Assembly (NCBI GenBank): GCA_900768805.1
Contig: CAAGEF010000225.1
Location: 1-32,701, forward strand
Source: Clostridia bacterium
GTDB taxonomy: Bacteria; Bacillota; Clostridia; TANB77; CAG-508
DNA length: 32,701 nucleotides
Reading direction: 5' to 3'
The notes beneath the pieces were generated by a model. That model made no database searches. It was not told the DNA's origin and worked only from the letters and a program-made list of their open reading frames with translations. Shown piece after piece: positions 8,187 through 14,785 of the stretch. Every line of letters begins with the position of its first letter. Within the stretch, counting starts at the first letter, position 1. Both the position numbers and the translations under genes were made by a program.

Positions 8187-8204
8187 TTGAGTAATATAAA
8201 ATAA

Positions 8205-8235
8205 TTTAATCCTTTTATTTAAAAGTTTTATTTTG
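8205..8235. repeat. 31-nt 3'-flank repeat, copy A
   Basis: Second copy of the 6962-6992 sequence, located after the lipoprotein stop codon. A 7-bp inverted repeat (GAGTAAT 8190-8196 / ATTACTC 8249-8255) brackets this copy. Confidence 0.4.
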
Positions 8236-8451
8236 GGTAATAAAAAAATTACTCTAGAATAATTTTAAGTAGGAGGATTATTTTTTATGAAAGAAAATAT
8301 AATAAGAATTTGTATGGTATGTGGACTATTAATAGTTTTAGTTGTTCAATTTGCTTTTGCTACAACAACAAGTACAAATGCATTAAGCAATGAAATGCTA
8401 GCTTGGGGATTTAGAAGAGGAGAGAATCATGAACAACCAGTTTTAGATAGT

Positions 8452-8454
8452 CGG
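8452..8454 (+). other. CGG +1 recoding site 1 (pdaA-like gene)
   Basis: In-frame context AGT CGG AAG; +1 reading AGT (C) GGA AGT. Reading in frame stops at 8479-8481, nine codons later. Confidence 0.85.
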
Positions 8455-8675
8455 AAGTTTGAAAGTTTTAAAAGAATTTAATGGTTTTGCTATGGGAAAT
8501 CCAGAATCTAAAAATGTGTATCTTACATTTGATTGTGGATATGAAGCAGGTTTTACAGAGAATATATTAAAAACTCTAAAAGATAACAATGTAACAGCTA
8601 CATTTTTTATAACAGCACACTATTTAAATACTGCTGAAGATATGGTTATGCAAATGATAAAAAACGGAAATGATG

Positions 8676-8688
8676 TAGGAAATCATAC
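8676..8688. repeat. Left attachment core of the element
   Basis: TAGGAAATCATAC, matching TAGGCAATCATAC at 14171-14183 with one mismatch. The last eight bases, AATCATAC, are identical; crossover within them restores the deacetylase reading GNHTVNHKC. Confidence 0.75.
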
Positions 8689-8756
8689 ACCTATATTCTT
8701 AATGTCCGGAATTGAAAAATATAAAAATTGAGAGGAATAGCCTATTATAGTAATTG

Positions 8757-8818
8757 AAATTTACTTTTGTATCTACAAATATAAAAATGTGGGTATGAAA
8801 GTAAATTTTTTATTTTTT
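8757..8818 (+). terminator. Terminator at the left end of the element
   Basis: AAATTTACTTT (8757-8767) pairs with AAAGTAAATTT (8798-8808), followed by a T-rich tail. The 30-base loop makes it less certain. It would stop transcripts entering from the interrupted deacetylase gene. Confidence 0.55.
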
Positions 8819-8828
8819 GAGATAAATA

Positions 8829-8882
8829 GCTCTTCCTGACCACTTTTTGATACATGTATATAAAAATTGGTCAGGAATGAGC
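8829..8882. repeat. Long imperfect inverted repeat around a palindrome
   Basis: Arms of about 20 bases (8829-8848 and 8862-8882) share TTCCTGACCA / TGGTCAGGAA with TTTTT/AAAAA on the inner side. The 13-base centre contains the palindrome ATACATGTAT. It is more GC-rich than its surroundings. No function is assigned; a recombinase or regulator site, or an extruding hairpin, is possible. Confidence 0.6.
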
Positions 8883-8937
8883 AGTTATTGAATAAATTTA
8901 GGTTGAATAAATTTGTAAATAAAAAAATCTAGAATAT

Positions 8938-8967
8938 TTGACAAAAGTATAGAATAAAGTATAGAAT
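8938..8967 (+). promoter_or_regulatory. Promoter built on tandem -10-like repeats
   Basis: TTGACA (8938-8943) with TAGAAT (8962-8967) 18 bp downstream. The -10 is the one inside the second of four 12-bp repeats, each of which carries the same TATAGAAT. Confidence 0.6.
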
Positions 8968-8993
8968 AAAGTATAGAATAAAGTATAGAATAA
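8946..8993 (+). repeat. Four perfect 12-bp tandem repeats
   Basis: AGTATAGAATAA repeated four times without a mismatch, ending at the AAGGAGA ribosome binding site of the 9011 gene. Confidence 0.95.
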
Positions 8994-9010
8994 AAGGAGA
9001 ATGATTTTAT

Positions 9011-10309
9011 ATGAATTTAGGCTTAGAATCTGAAAAAATCGAATTCAAAAAAAGCACAAGCGAACTTATTGAAGGTGTGATTTCAATTTCTGCTATGTTA
9101 AATAAACATGGTGAAGCTACCTTATATTTTGGTGTTAAGAATAATGGGGAGGTTATTGGACAAACAGATCTAAACGAAAATACATTAAGAGATGTATCAA
9201 GAAAAATTGCAGAAGGCATAAAACCACAAGTAATACCTAGTATCGCATTGGAGCTAATAGAAGATAAAAAAATTATTAAGGTTTATGTTAAAGGAGATAA
9301 TGTTCCATATTCAGCTTTTGGAAAATATTATAGTAGATCATTTGATGAAGATAAACAGTTATCTCCTGAAATGTTAAAAGCTTTAATAAATAGAGAAGGA
9401 GAGCCCGACTTCATAGTTCAAAAAGAAGCAGTAAATCAAGATTTAACATTCAAAATGCTAAAAGGTTTATACTTATCAAACGACATAAAAATCAATAATG
9501 ACAAATTTGAAGAAAACTTGGGATTGTTGAACAACAATAAAAAGTATAATTTGATGGCAGAATTATTAGCAGATAAAAATGATTTATCAATTAAGGTGGT
9601 TACATTTGCTGGAACTGATAAAACTGTTATGCTGAAAAGAACTGATTACGGTGGAAAATGCTTATTATTATCTGTAAATAATGTTTTAGAATATATGGAA
9701 AGTATAAATGAAACCAAAGTTAAAGTTGGTGGGCTTCAAAGACAAGAAGAAAAGTATTTTGATTTTAGTTCTTTTAAAGAAGCATGGATGAATGCATGTG
9801 TGCACACAAAGTGGTCAGAAGAAATACCACCAGCAGTGTATATATATGATGATAGAATAGAAATTGTATCTAATGGAGGATTACCTTCAGCATTAACTAG
9901 GGAAGATTTTTTTGCTGGAGTATCAAAACCAATAAATAAAAAACTTTTAAAAGTATTTAGCGATTTGGATTATATTGATCAAACCGGACATGGAATTCCT
10001 TTAATAGTTAAAAATTATGGAAAAGATGCCTTTTATATAAGTGAACATACTATAATTGTTACAATACCATTGAATAAGGAATTGCTTGAAAGTATTGATA
10101 AAACAGCAGAAAATATAGAACTTAATGATGCTGAAATTAAACTTTTAGAATTAATAAAAAGTAATCCAACATATAAAACTACTGATTTTATAAGATTAAC
10201 AGAATATAGTGAAGTATATATTAATAAAATAATTCGAAGTTTAAAGGATAAGGAATATATAAGAAGAGTCGGCTCAAACAAAAGTGGTTATTGGGAGATT
10301 TTAAAATAA
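9011..10309 (+). CDS. AlbA_2 (Schlafen-like) / HATPase_c_4 protein, RecG-like regulator
   Basis: 432 residues. The N-terminus (1-125) is an AlbA_2 domain: ESEKIEFKKSTSELIEGVIS, LNKHGEATLYFGVKNNGEVI and the YYSRSFDEDKQLSPEML closing motif. The middle (about 230-350) has features of HATPase_c_4: SFKEAWMNACVHTKW, the N-box-like NAxxH, and DRIEIVSNGGLPSALTREDF with DQTGHGIPLIVKNYG. The C-terminus (about 365-432) is a winged-helix DNA-binding domain (DAEIKLLELIKSNPTYKTTD). Such proteins are often annotated as transcriptional regulators or 'ATP-dependent DNA helicase RecG-like', but no helicase domain is present. They are common cargo of mobile elements and sometimes of defence islands; the role here is unknown. 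ATG 9011 lies 11 bases after AAGGAG. Confidence 0.85.
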   Translation: MNLGLESEKIEFKKSTSELIEGVISISAMLNKHGEATLYFGVKNNGEVIGQTDLNENTLRDVSRKIAEGIKPQVIPSIALELIEDKKIIKVYVKGDNVPYSAFGKYYSRSFDEDKQLSPEMLKALINREGEPDFIVQKEAVNQDLTFKMLKGLYLSNDIKINNDKFEENLGLLNNNKKYNLMAELLADKNDLSIKVVTFAGTDKTVMLKRTDYGGKCLLLSVNNVLEYMESINETKVKVGGLQRQEEKYFDFSSFKEAWMNACVHTKWSEEIPPAVYIYDDRIEIVSNGGLPSALTREDFFAGVSKPINKKLLKVFSDLDYIDQTGHGIPLIVKNYGKDAFYISEHTIIVTIPLNKELLESIDKTAENIELNDAEIKLLELIKSNPTYKTTDFIRLTEYSEVYINKIIRSLKDKEYIRRVGSNKSGYWEILK

Positions 10310-10373
10310 GAAATATTTAAAATATTCCAGAGTGGTATGGATTTAAAGTAACAAAATATTCAAATGAAATAGC

Positions 10374-10415
10374 AACTCTACAGAGTGGAGAGCACTGTAT
10401 TTATGCAGAGTTTTT
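10374..10415 (+). terminator. Possible weak terminator or attenuator before the LysR gene
   Basis: AACTCT (10374-10379) can pair with AGAGTT (10407-10412), followed by TTT; a competing hairpin CTCT-AC-AGAG lies at 10376-10385. The rest of the 10310-10520 leader is less AT-rich than the flanking genes and has a small hairpin GAAAG/CTTTC near 10436-10450. No ORF is supported there. Confidence 0.3.
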
Positions 10416-10520
10416 AAGCTAAAAGCAGAAAACTAGAAAGCTTGTCTTTCTATGTGTTTATGTAATGAACACTGCATCACTATCCTGCCGTTAGAGATAT
10501 AAAAGAAAGGAGATACTTTA

Positions 10521-11375
10521 GTGGTAAATTTAGAATTATATAGAATCTTTAAAATTGTAGCTGATGAAGAAAACTTGACAAGAGCAAGTGAGATATTAAA
10601 TATATCACAACCAGCAGTAACAAAACATATACACAATTTAGAAGATGAATTGAAATTAAAATTATTTTATAGAACACAATATGGAATGAAATTAACTGTA
10701 GATGGAGAGAAAATATACAATCAAATAAAAGATGCTATAAACGCATTGATGAATGTAGAAAATAATATAAGGCAAAATGCAATATTAAATTTGGGAATTC
10801 ATACAAATATGCCCAAAGAAATATATAGAGCTATAATAGCAAAAATAAAACAAGATAATGCTAATATTGAGGTTACTATAGAAAAAAGTCCTACAGAGGA
10901 TATGTTTTTGATGTTGGAAAAACAGCAGATAGATGCATATTTATCAAAAAAACAACCAGAGGATATACATAATAAATCTATTAAGTTTATTAGATTAGGT
11001 TCTTTTCACGATAATTTCTTTGTTAATAGTAATTCAAAATATTTAGATAAAAATATTTTGAAAGATGATGAAAAAATTACTATATATACCTTAAGGAATA
11101 TATCAAGTACAAGTAGAAATTTGGAAAATATATTAAAAGAAAAGAATTTAAAAAATATAGAAATAAAGAATGCAACATTTAATACAATTATTGAAGAAAT
11201 GCAAAATGAAGATATAATTGCATATATAACTGAGGAATATATACAACAAGAACTTGAATGCGGTAAATTAAGGAAATTGGAATTAGGAATTGAATCTCCA
11301 GCCCTAGAGTATGGAATTTATTATAATTCTAATAATAAGATAAAGAATGTTAAGAGTTTATTTAAAAGTATTTAA
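10521..11375 (+). CDS. LysR-family transcriptional regulator
   Basis: 284 residues. The N-terminal winged helix-turn-helix (about 3-62) is canonical: LYRIFKIVADEENLTRASEI, then LNISQPAVTKHIHNLEDELK, LKLFYRTQYGMKLTVDGEKI. The C-terminal periplasmic-binding-like effector domain (about 90-284) is recognisable but slightly short. GTG start with AAGGAGA 8 bases upstream. LysR proteins act as tetramers, usually activating a neighbouring gene in response to a small ligand; the candidate target is the cargo gene at 11536, whose promoter spacer carries a GCAG-N5-CTGC repeat. Composition is like the host genes. Confidence 0.88.
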   Translation: MVNLELYRIFKIVADEENLTRASEILNISQPAVTKHIHNLEDELKLKLFYRTQYGMKLTVDGEKIYNQIKDAINALMNVENNIRQNAILNLGIHTNMPKEIYRAIIAKIKQDNANIEVTIEKSPTEDMFLMLEKQQIDAYLSKKQPEDIHNKSIKFIRLGSFHDNFFVNSNSKYLDKNILKDDEKITIYTLRNISSTSRNLENILKEKNLKNIEIKNATFNTIIEEMQNEDIIAYITEEYIQQELECGKLRKLELGIESPALEYGIYYNSNNKIKNVKSLFKSI

Positions 11376-11388
11376 TAATAATGGGAAT

Positions 11389-11425
11389 GAGTGTAAGGTA
11401 TAACTTCAAGTTATATCTCACACTC
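11389..11425 (+). terminator. Hairpin terminator after the LysR gene
   Basis: 16-bp stem with two mismatches, GAGTGTAAGGTATAAC / GTTATATCTCACACTC, with a 5-base loop and an AT-rich tail without a pure T-run. Confidence 0.6.
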
Positions 11426-11435
11426 ATATTTATAT

Positions 11436-11464
11436 TTTACATAACGCAGAAACACTGCTATAAT
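11436..11464 (+). promoter_or_regulatory. Promoter of the cargo gene with operator-like repeat
   Basis: TTTACA (11436-11441), 17-bp spacer, TATAAT (11459-11464). The inverted repeat GCAG-AAACA-CTGC fills 11446-11458 in the spacer, a position where a bound protein would block or remodel the promoter. Confidence 0.7.
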
Positions 11465-11535
11465 AAAAGTAACAACAAGGTAGAGACCTTGAGTACATTG
11501 AAATCTAAACAAACAAAAAACAGGAGGAAAAAGCT

Positions 11536-12054
11536 ATGAAAATTTTAGGCATGGAAGTACCAGATGAAGTTGCTGATGCAATTGTTGCAAAGGCAAAAAC
11601 AGAGGAACTCTTTAAGGAGTATCTTGAGAAGATGAAACGGGAATGGAGATTTTTAGAGACTAATAAGTATGTTCGTCGAGAGATTGAGTTCCGGAAGGAA
11701 AATCACCCTGGATGTAAGATTATTTTCAAGATTAAGTATGATGCAGATGGATATTTTGAAATTGGATCTTCAGGTCGCCCCGATGATAACGGTGTTATGA
11801 CAATTATTATTGCTTATGACGCTTCTTGTTCTCTGAGAAAAATCCATGACAAATTATTTGACCACATTAAGAAAACGTACCAGATCGATTTTGCAGAATA
11901 CTTTCCGACGTTGTACCTGGAAGGATACATCATTGATATCAAGTGCAAAACGAGTCAGCATCTGAATGATTTGATTGCAGATATTAAGGAAAGAATTCCG
12001 GAAGTTACGGCAAAACGTATGAAGGGAGATGTTATCAGAATTCAGATGGAATAA
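11536..12054 (+). CDS. Cargo protein of unknown function, foreign composition
   Basis: 172 residues, no signal peptide or membrane helix; I do not recognise the family. It starts with an amphipathic Ala/Glu/Lys helix (EVADAIVAKAKTEELFKEYL), then a basic stretch (REWRF...YVRREIEFRKE), and two or three beta-rich segments (CKIIFKIKYDADGYFEIG; VMTIIIAYDASCS; LYLEGYIIDIKCK) before a helix and RIQME. An excellent ribosome binding site (AGGAGG) and its own promoter and terminator surround it. Codon use is clearly unlike its neighbours (CGT, CGC, CTG, ACG, GCA, CCG). It has two in-frame CGG codons (11638-11640, 11692-11694) that read as Arg; a +1 shift at the first would stop after about five more codons. 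It was therefore probably acquired from a host with standard CGG decoding. Confidence 0.7.
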   Translation: MKILGMEVPDEVADAIVAKAKTEELFKEYLEKMKREWRFLETNKYVRREIEFRKENHPGCKIIFKIKYDADGYFEIGSSGRPDDNGVMTIIIAYDASCSLRKIHDKLFDHIKKTYQIDFAEYFPTLYLEGYIIDIKCKTSQHLNDLIADIKERIPEVTAKRMKGDVIRIQME

Positions 12055-12084
12055 ATTTTATAGCTAAACACAGGAAGATTTTAC

Positions 12085-12112
12085 GAAAAGCACTCTTAAT
12101 AGGGTGCTTTTC
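12085..12112 (+). terminator. Terminator of the cargo gene
   Basis: GAAAAGCACTC (12085-12095) / GGGTGCTTTTC (12102-12112), 11 pairs including one G-T wobble, 6-base loop. Confidence 0.75.
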
Positions 12113-12161
12113 AGATGTTTATTTATAAAAAATATTTCAAAATTGTTTCAAAAATCATTCA

Positions 12162-12190
12162 TTGACTATCTAAAATTTAAGTATTATTAT
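12162..12190 (+). promoter_or_regulatory. Promoter upstream of the small ORF and recombinase
   Basis: TTGACT (12162-12167), 17-bp spacer, TATTAT (12185-12190). The predicted start near 12197 is only about 20 bases before a terminator-like hairpin. Confidence 0.6.
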
Positions 12191-12216
12191 TTTAATATGA
12201 AAATATATATCAAACG

Positions 12217-12243
12217 AGAGAGCTAAATGTGGCTCTCTTTTTG
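12217..12243 (+). terminator. Attenuator-like terminator in the recombinase leader
   Basis: AGAGAGC (12217-12223) / GCTCTCT (12232-12238) and a TTTTT run. Because it follows the promoter so closely, transcription would either produce a ~45-base RNA or read through into the 39-residue ORF and recombinase. Confidence 0.65.
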
Positions 12244-12321
12244 TTATGTAAAAATACAAAAGTAATAATTCTCTTTTCTTTTCATAAGATTAGAAAAAGA
12301 AGAAATTGGGAGAGATGAGTC

Positions 12322-12441
12322 ATGAAAGATAAAGAGATTTTGAGTGTTAGCGTTAAATATGGCAAAGAAAGTTTAAAGCAAATAATTTTGAAGTTGTTAA
12401 GAGAGGAATACATAAATTATATAACTGTAAATGAAAAATAA
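12322..12441 (+). CDS. 39-residue ORF upstream of the recombinase
   Basis: ATG 12322 with GGGAGAG about 8 bases upstream; sequence begins MKDKEILSVSVKYGKESLKQ and ends with a short helical Leu/Ile-rich stretch. Small ORFs of this size commonly sit just before large serine recombinases in clostridial elements, but I cannot name this one. The 93-base gap to the recombinase contains an imperfect repeat, GCCTATTT / AAATAGGC, that could pair near the recombinase ribosome binding site. Confidence 0.5.
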   Translation: MKDKEILSVSVKYGKESLKQIILKLLREEYINYITVNEK

Positions 12442-12534
12442 ATGCCTATTTTGAGCTGACATATTTATAATTACACGGTAAAATTTAGTTATGCTATAAA
12501 TAGGCTATTTGCTCTCAAGGAAGGAGAGTGAAAT

Positions 12535-14149
12535 ATGAGTAGAGTAAATAGTTATAGAAGTATTAGAGTTGCAAAATATATTAGGCTTTCTCGTGATGAT
12601 GGAGATGATAGGGAGAGCGAAAGTGTTGAAAATCAAAGAGACATTATCGATAATTATATTTTAGGTCATGAAGAATTATTTGACACTGGAGAATATGTTG
12701 ATGATGGCTTTACTGGAACAAATTTTAATAGACCTGGATTCCAAAGAATGTTACAAGATATTGAAGACGGAAAAATTGATTGCATTATAACAAAGGACTT
12801 ATCAAGATTTGGAAGAGATCACATTGATACTGGTTATTATTTGGAAAGGTACTTACCAGCAAAGGCTATTAGATATATTGCAATTGGAGATAATGTAGAT
12901 ACATCAAAGCCTGATGGTTTGCAGTTTTTAACATTTAAATTAAGTTTTAACGATTATTATGCACAAGATATTTCTAACAAAATAAAAAGTGTTAAACAAA
13001 GAAAAATTGAAAAAGGCGAATATCAAGCAGGGATTCCACCTTATGGATATAGAAAAGACCTTGATATAAAAAATCATCTTGTACCAGATGAGTATAGTTC
13101 ACAGGTAGTAAAAGAAATATTCGATATGTATGTAAATAAAGGAATGTCAACAATAAAAATTGCAGATGAGTTAAATAGGAGAGAAATTTTGCCTCCAGCA
13201 GTGTATTTAAAAATTCCAACATATATGAAGAAAAAAAGTGTAAATCCTAATGGAAAATATGTGTGGCTTAGAGCTCAAATTGGGAAGATTTTAAGAAATG
13301 AGGTTTATCTTCGGAAGTGTTGTTGGAAGAAAGTTCCAAAAAGTAAGTCATAAAATTGCAAAGGTTAGATGTACTAAAAAAGAAGAGCATATTGTGTTAG
13401 AAAATATGCATGAACCTATTATAGATATAGAAACATGGAATAAAGCACAAGAAAAATTAAATGGCTATACAAAAGTTAGAGATAGAAAATATGACCATGA
13501 ATTAAAAGGCTTAGTATATTGTGGAGAATGTGGAAATAAAGCTACTTTAAGATGTAGAGAAGAAAAAAGAAAAGATGGAAGCGTGTGGAAAGGAACATAT
13601 TTTATTTGCTCTAAAAGAAATAATTATAGTGGGCTTTGTGATTGTAAACAGATATCAGCGAATTTAATAGAAGAAGCTGTTAAGCAACAAGTAAAAAATG
13701 AATTAGAAAAAATAAATTTATCTGAAGAAGAAATAAAGCAGATTTATGAAGAGGCGAGATTGCAGGCTAAATCTAAAGAAAATTTGTTAAAAACTACTTT
13801 GAAAAGTTTGAAAGAGGACTTAAAACGAGTTGAGCAAAACATTGAAGAAATCTATCAAGACAAGATAAAAAAAGTAATACAAGTTGAGGATTTTAAAATT
13901 ATTTACGAAAAAATGCAAAAACAAAGAGATAAAATTTTAAAAGAAATAAAGCAAACAGAAAGTTGTTTAAATCCAAACGATGAGCAGAACCCAAAAGTTG
14001 ATTTAAAAAAAATAAAACAAATAGCAAATGAGTTCTTAAAAATGGAAAAGCTTAATAAGATTATGTTAGAGCAATTAATTGAAAAAATAGAATTTGATAA
14101 GGAAAAAAATATCAAAATTAAATTAACTTTTGAAAATACAGTTAATTAA
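12535..14149 (+). CDS. Large serine recombinase (read through a CGG +1 shift)
   Basis: 537 residues when the extra C at 13312 is skipped. Resolvase N-terminal domain about 10-155: RVAKYIRLSRDDGD with catalytic Ser19, then SVENQRDIID, DDGFTGTNFNRPGFQRML and IITKDLSRFGRDHIDTGYYL with the conserved active-site arginines. Recombinase domain about 170-300 (IPPYGYRKD...LVPDEYSSQVVKEIFDMY). The shift falls in NEVYL-(G)-SVVGRKF, where the family has YxG. Zinc ribbon about 328-375 (CGECGNKATLRC ... C ... C), then a long coiled coil to about 520. It would insert and excise the element by cutting both strands with a 2-base stagger. AAGGAGAG precedes ATG 12535. Without the shift the product is 272 residues and lacks the zinc ribbon and coiled coil, hence site binding. 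Confidence 0.9.
13312..13314 (+). other. CGG +1 recoding site 2 (recombinase)
   Basis: In frame CTT CGG AAG; +1 reading CTT (C) GGA AGT, giving Gly260. In-frame reading continues to a stop at 13351-13353. Confidence 0.88.
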
Positions 14150-14170
14150 TTATTTTTGACATTAAAAATT

Positions 14171-14183
14171 TAGGCAATCATAC
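14171..14183. repeat. Right attachment core of the element
   Basis: TAGGCAATCATAC, the partner of 8676-8688. The mismatch A/C lies outside the identical AATCATAC, which is therefore the likely crossover interval. Confidence 0.75.
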
Positions 14184-14568
14184 TGTTAATCATAAATGTT
14201 TAATCAATTTATCAGAAGAAGAAATAAAAAAAGAGATAATGGATTTACATACTGCTGTTTTAGAAAAAACGGGATATGAAATGACTTATTTTAGACCACC
14301 AAAGGGAGAATTTAGTCAAAGGGCTTTAAATACGGTACAAAGTTTAAATTATAAAACAGTATTATGGTCAAATGCATATGATGATTGGGATAATACAAAA
14401 CAAGGAAGGGTAGAATATGGAAAAAATAAAGTTTTAGATAATATGCATAATGGTTGTATTATTTTGCTTCATTCGACTTCTGAAGATAATATGGTGTTAT
14501 TAGATGCTTTAATTAAAGAGGTTAAAGAAATGGGATATGAATTTAAATCTTTAGATGAATTTGAATAA
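14184..14568 (+). pseudogene. pdaA: PdaA-like polysaccharide deacetylase, 3' part
   Basis: Carries the rest of the NodB domain: (GNHT)VNHKCLINLSEEEIKK completes motif 2, FRPPKGEFSQ is motif 3 (catalytic Arg-Pro-Pro), TVLWSNAYDDW is motif 4 and IILLHSTSEDN is motif 5 with the catalytic His. It ends with the PdaA-like YEFKSLDEFE. In the inserted state there is no ribosome binding site suited to making this part alone; an internal start at 14239 would lack motifs 1 and 2. It can be functional only after the element is removed, or it is a true remnant. Confidence 0.85.
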
Positions 14569-14575
14569 TTTTAAT

Positions 14576-14649
14576 ATAGACAGAGGTATGGGGAATTTGT
14601 CTAGTTGAGAACACAACACTCTAGACAAATTCCCCATACCTCTGTCTAT
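14576..14649. repeat. 74-base perfect palindromic hairpin
   Basis: Two 29-base arms with no mismatch (14576-14604, 14621-14649; core GAGGTATGGGGAATTTG) around a 16-base loop, 8 bases after the deacetylase stop and followed by TTTCTTTT. It can act as a terminator, but the stem is far longer and more GC-rich than the other terminators here, which suggests a dispersed palindromic repeat or MITE-like insertion used as a terminator. Confidence 0.85.
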
Positions 14650-14754
14650 TTTCTTTTATAAATTAATATTGAAATAAAAAAAAATTATATATATAATATG
14701 TTTAAATATATCTAAAAATAGGAAAAATAAAAAGTGCAAACTCCAAATATGAGT

Positions 14755-14760
14755 TATAAT
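14755..14760 (+). promoter_or_regulatory. -10 element upstream of the DUF2207-like gene
   Basis: A perfect TATAAT lies 25 bases before the TTG start. No good -35 is visible at 16-18 bp, so this is a weak call. Confidence 0.4.
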
Positions 14761-14785
14761 AATATTGGAATTTAGGAGCGATAAT

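Larger units (their letters stand above)
8287..8731 (+). pseudogene. pdaA: PdaA-like polysaccharide deacetylase, 5' part (CGG shift, then element insertion)
   Basis: N-terminal 134 residues of a NodB-type deacetylase related to PdaA, which makes muramic delta-lactam in spore cortex. Signal peptide (residues 1-25, ending FAFA), then LAWGFRRGENHEQP as in PdaA, then VYLTFDCGYE (NodB motif 1; the second Asp is Cys) and GNHT, the start of motif 2. Two things break it. At codon 56 an in-frame CGG (8452-8454) carries one extra C; skipping it gives DSGSLKVLKEFNGFAMGN, the expected sequence. After 8688 a mobile element interrupts motif 2, and the frame ends at TGA 8729-8731 after about 14 foreign residues. 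Joined to 14184-14568 and with the C skipped, it encodes exactly 261 residues (B. subtilis PdaA is about 263). AGGAGG at 8272 supports ATG 8287. Confidence 0.85.
8689..14183. mobile_element. ~5.5 kb serine-recombinase integrative element inserted in pdaA
   Basis: Boundaries are inferred from the split deacetylase: removing 5495 bases between the two AATCATAC cores rejoins the NodB GNHTxNH motif in frame. Contents from left: terminator and inverted repeat, 12-bp tandem repeats, AlbA_2/HATPase protein, LysR regulator, a cargo gene of higher G+C, a 39-residue ORF and a large serine recombinase at the right end. That end position is typical of elements mobilised by large serine recombinases. No conjugation or phage structural genes are present. 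The absence of long target duplications fits serine-recombinase integration rather than a DDE transposase. Confidence 0.85.

Noticed and set aside
8946..8993. CRISPR-like repeats
   Set aside because: Units are 12 bp with no spacers between them and lie inside a promoter; no cas genes are present.
8689..14183. Prophage or conjugative element
   Set aside because: Only one recombinase and a few accessory genes are present; there are no capsid, tail, relaxase or mating-pore genes.
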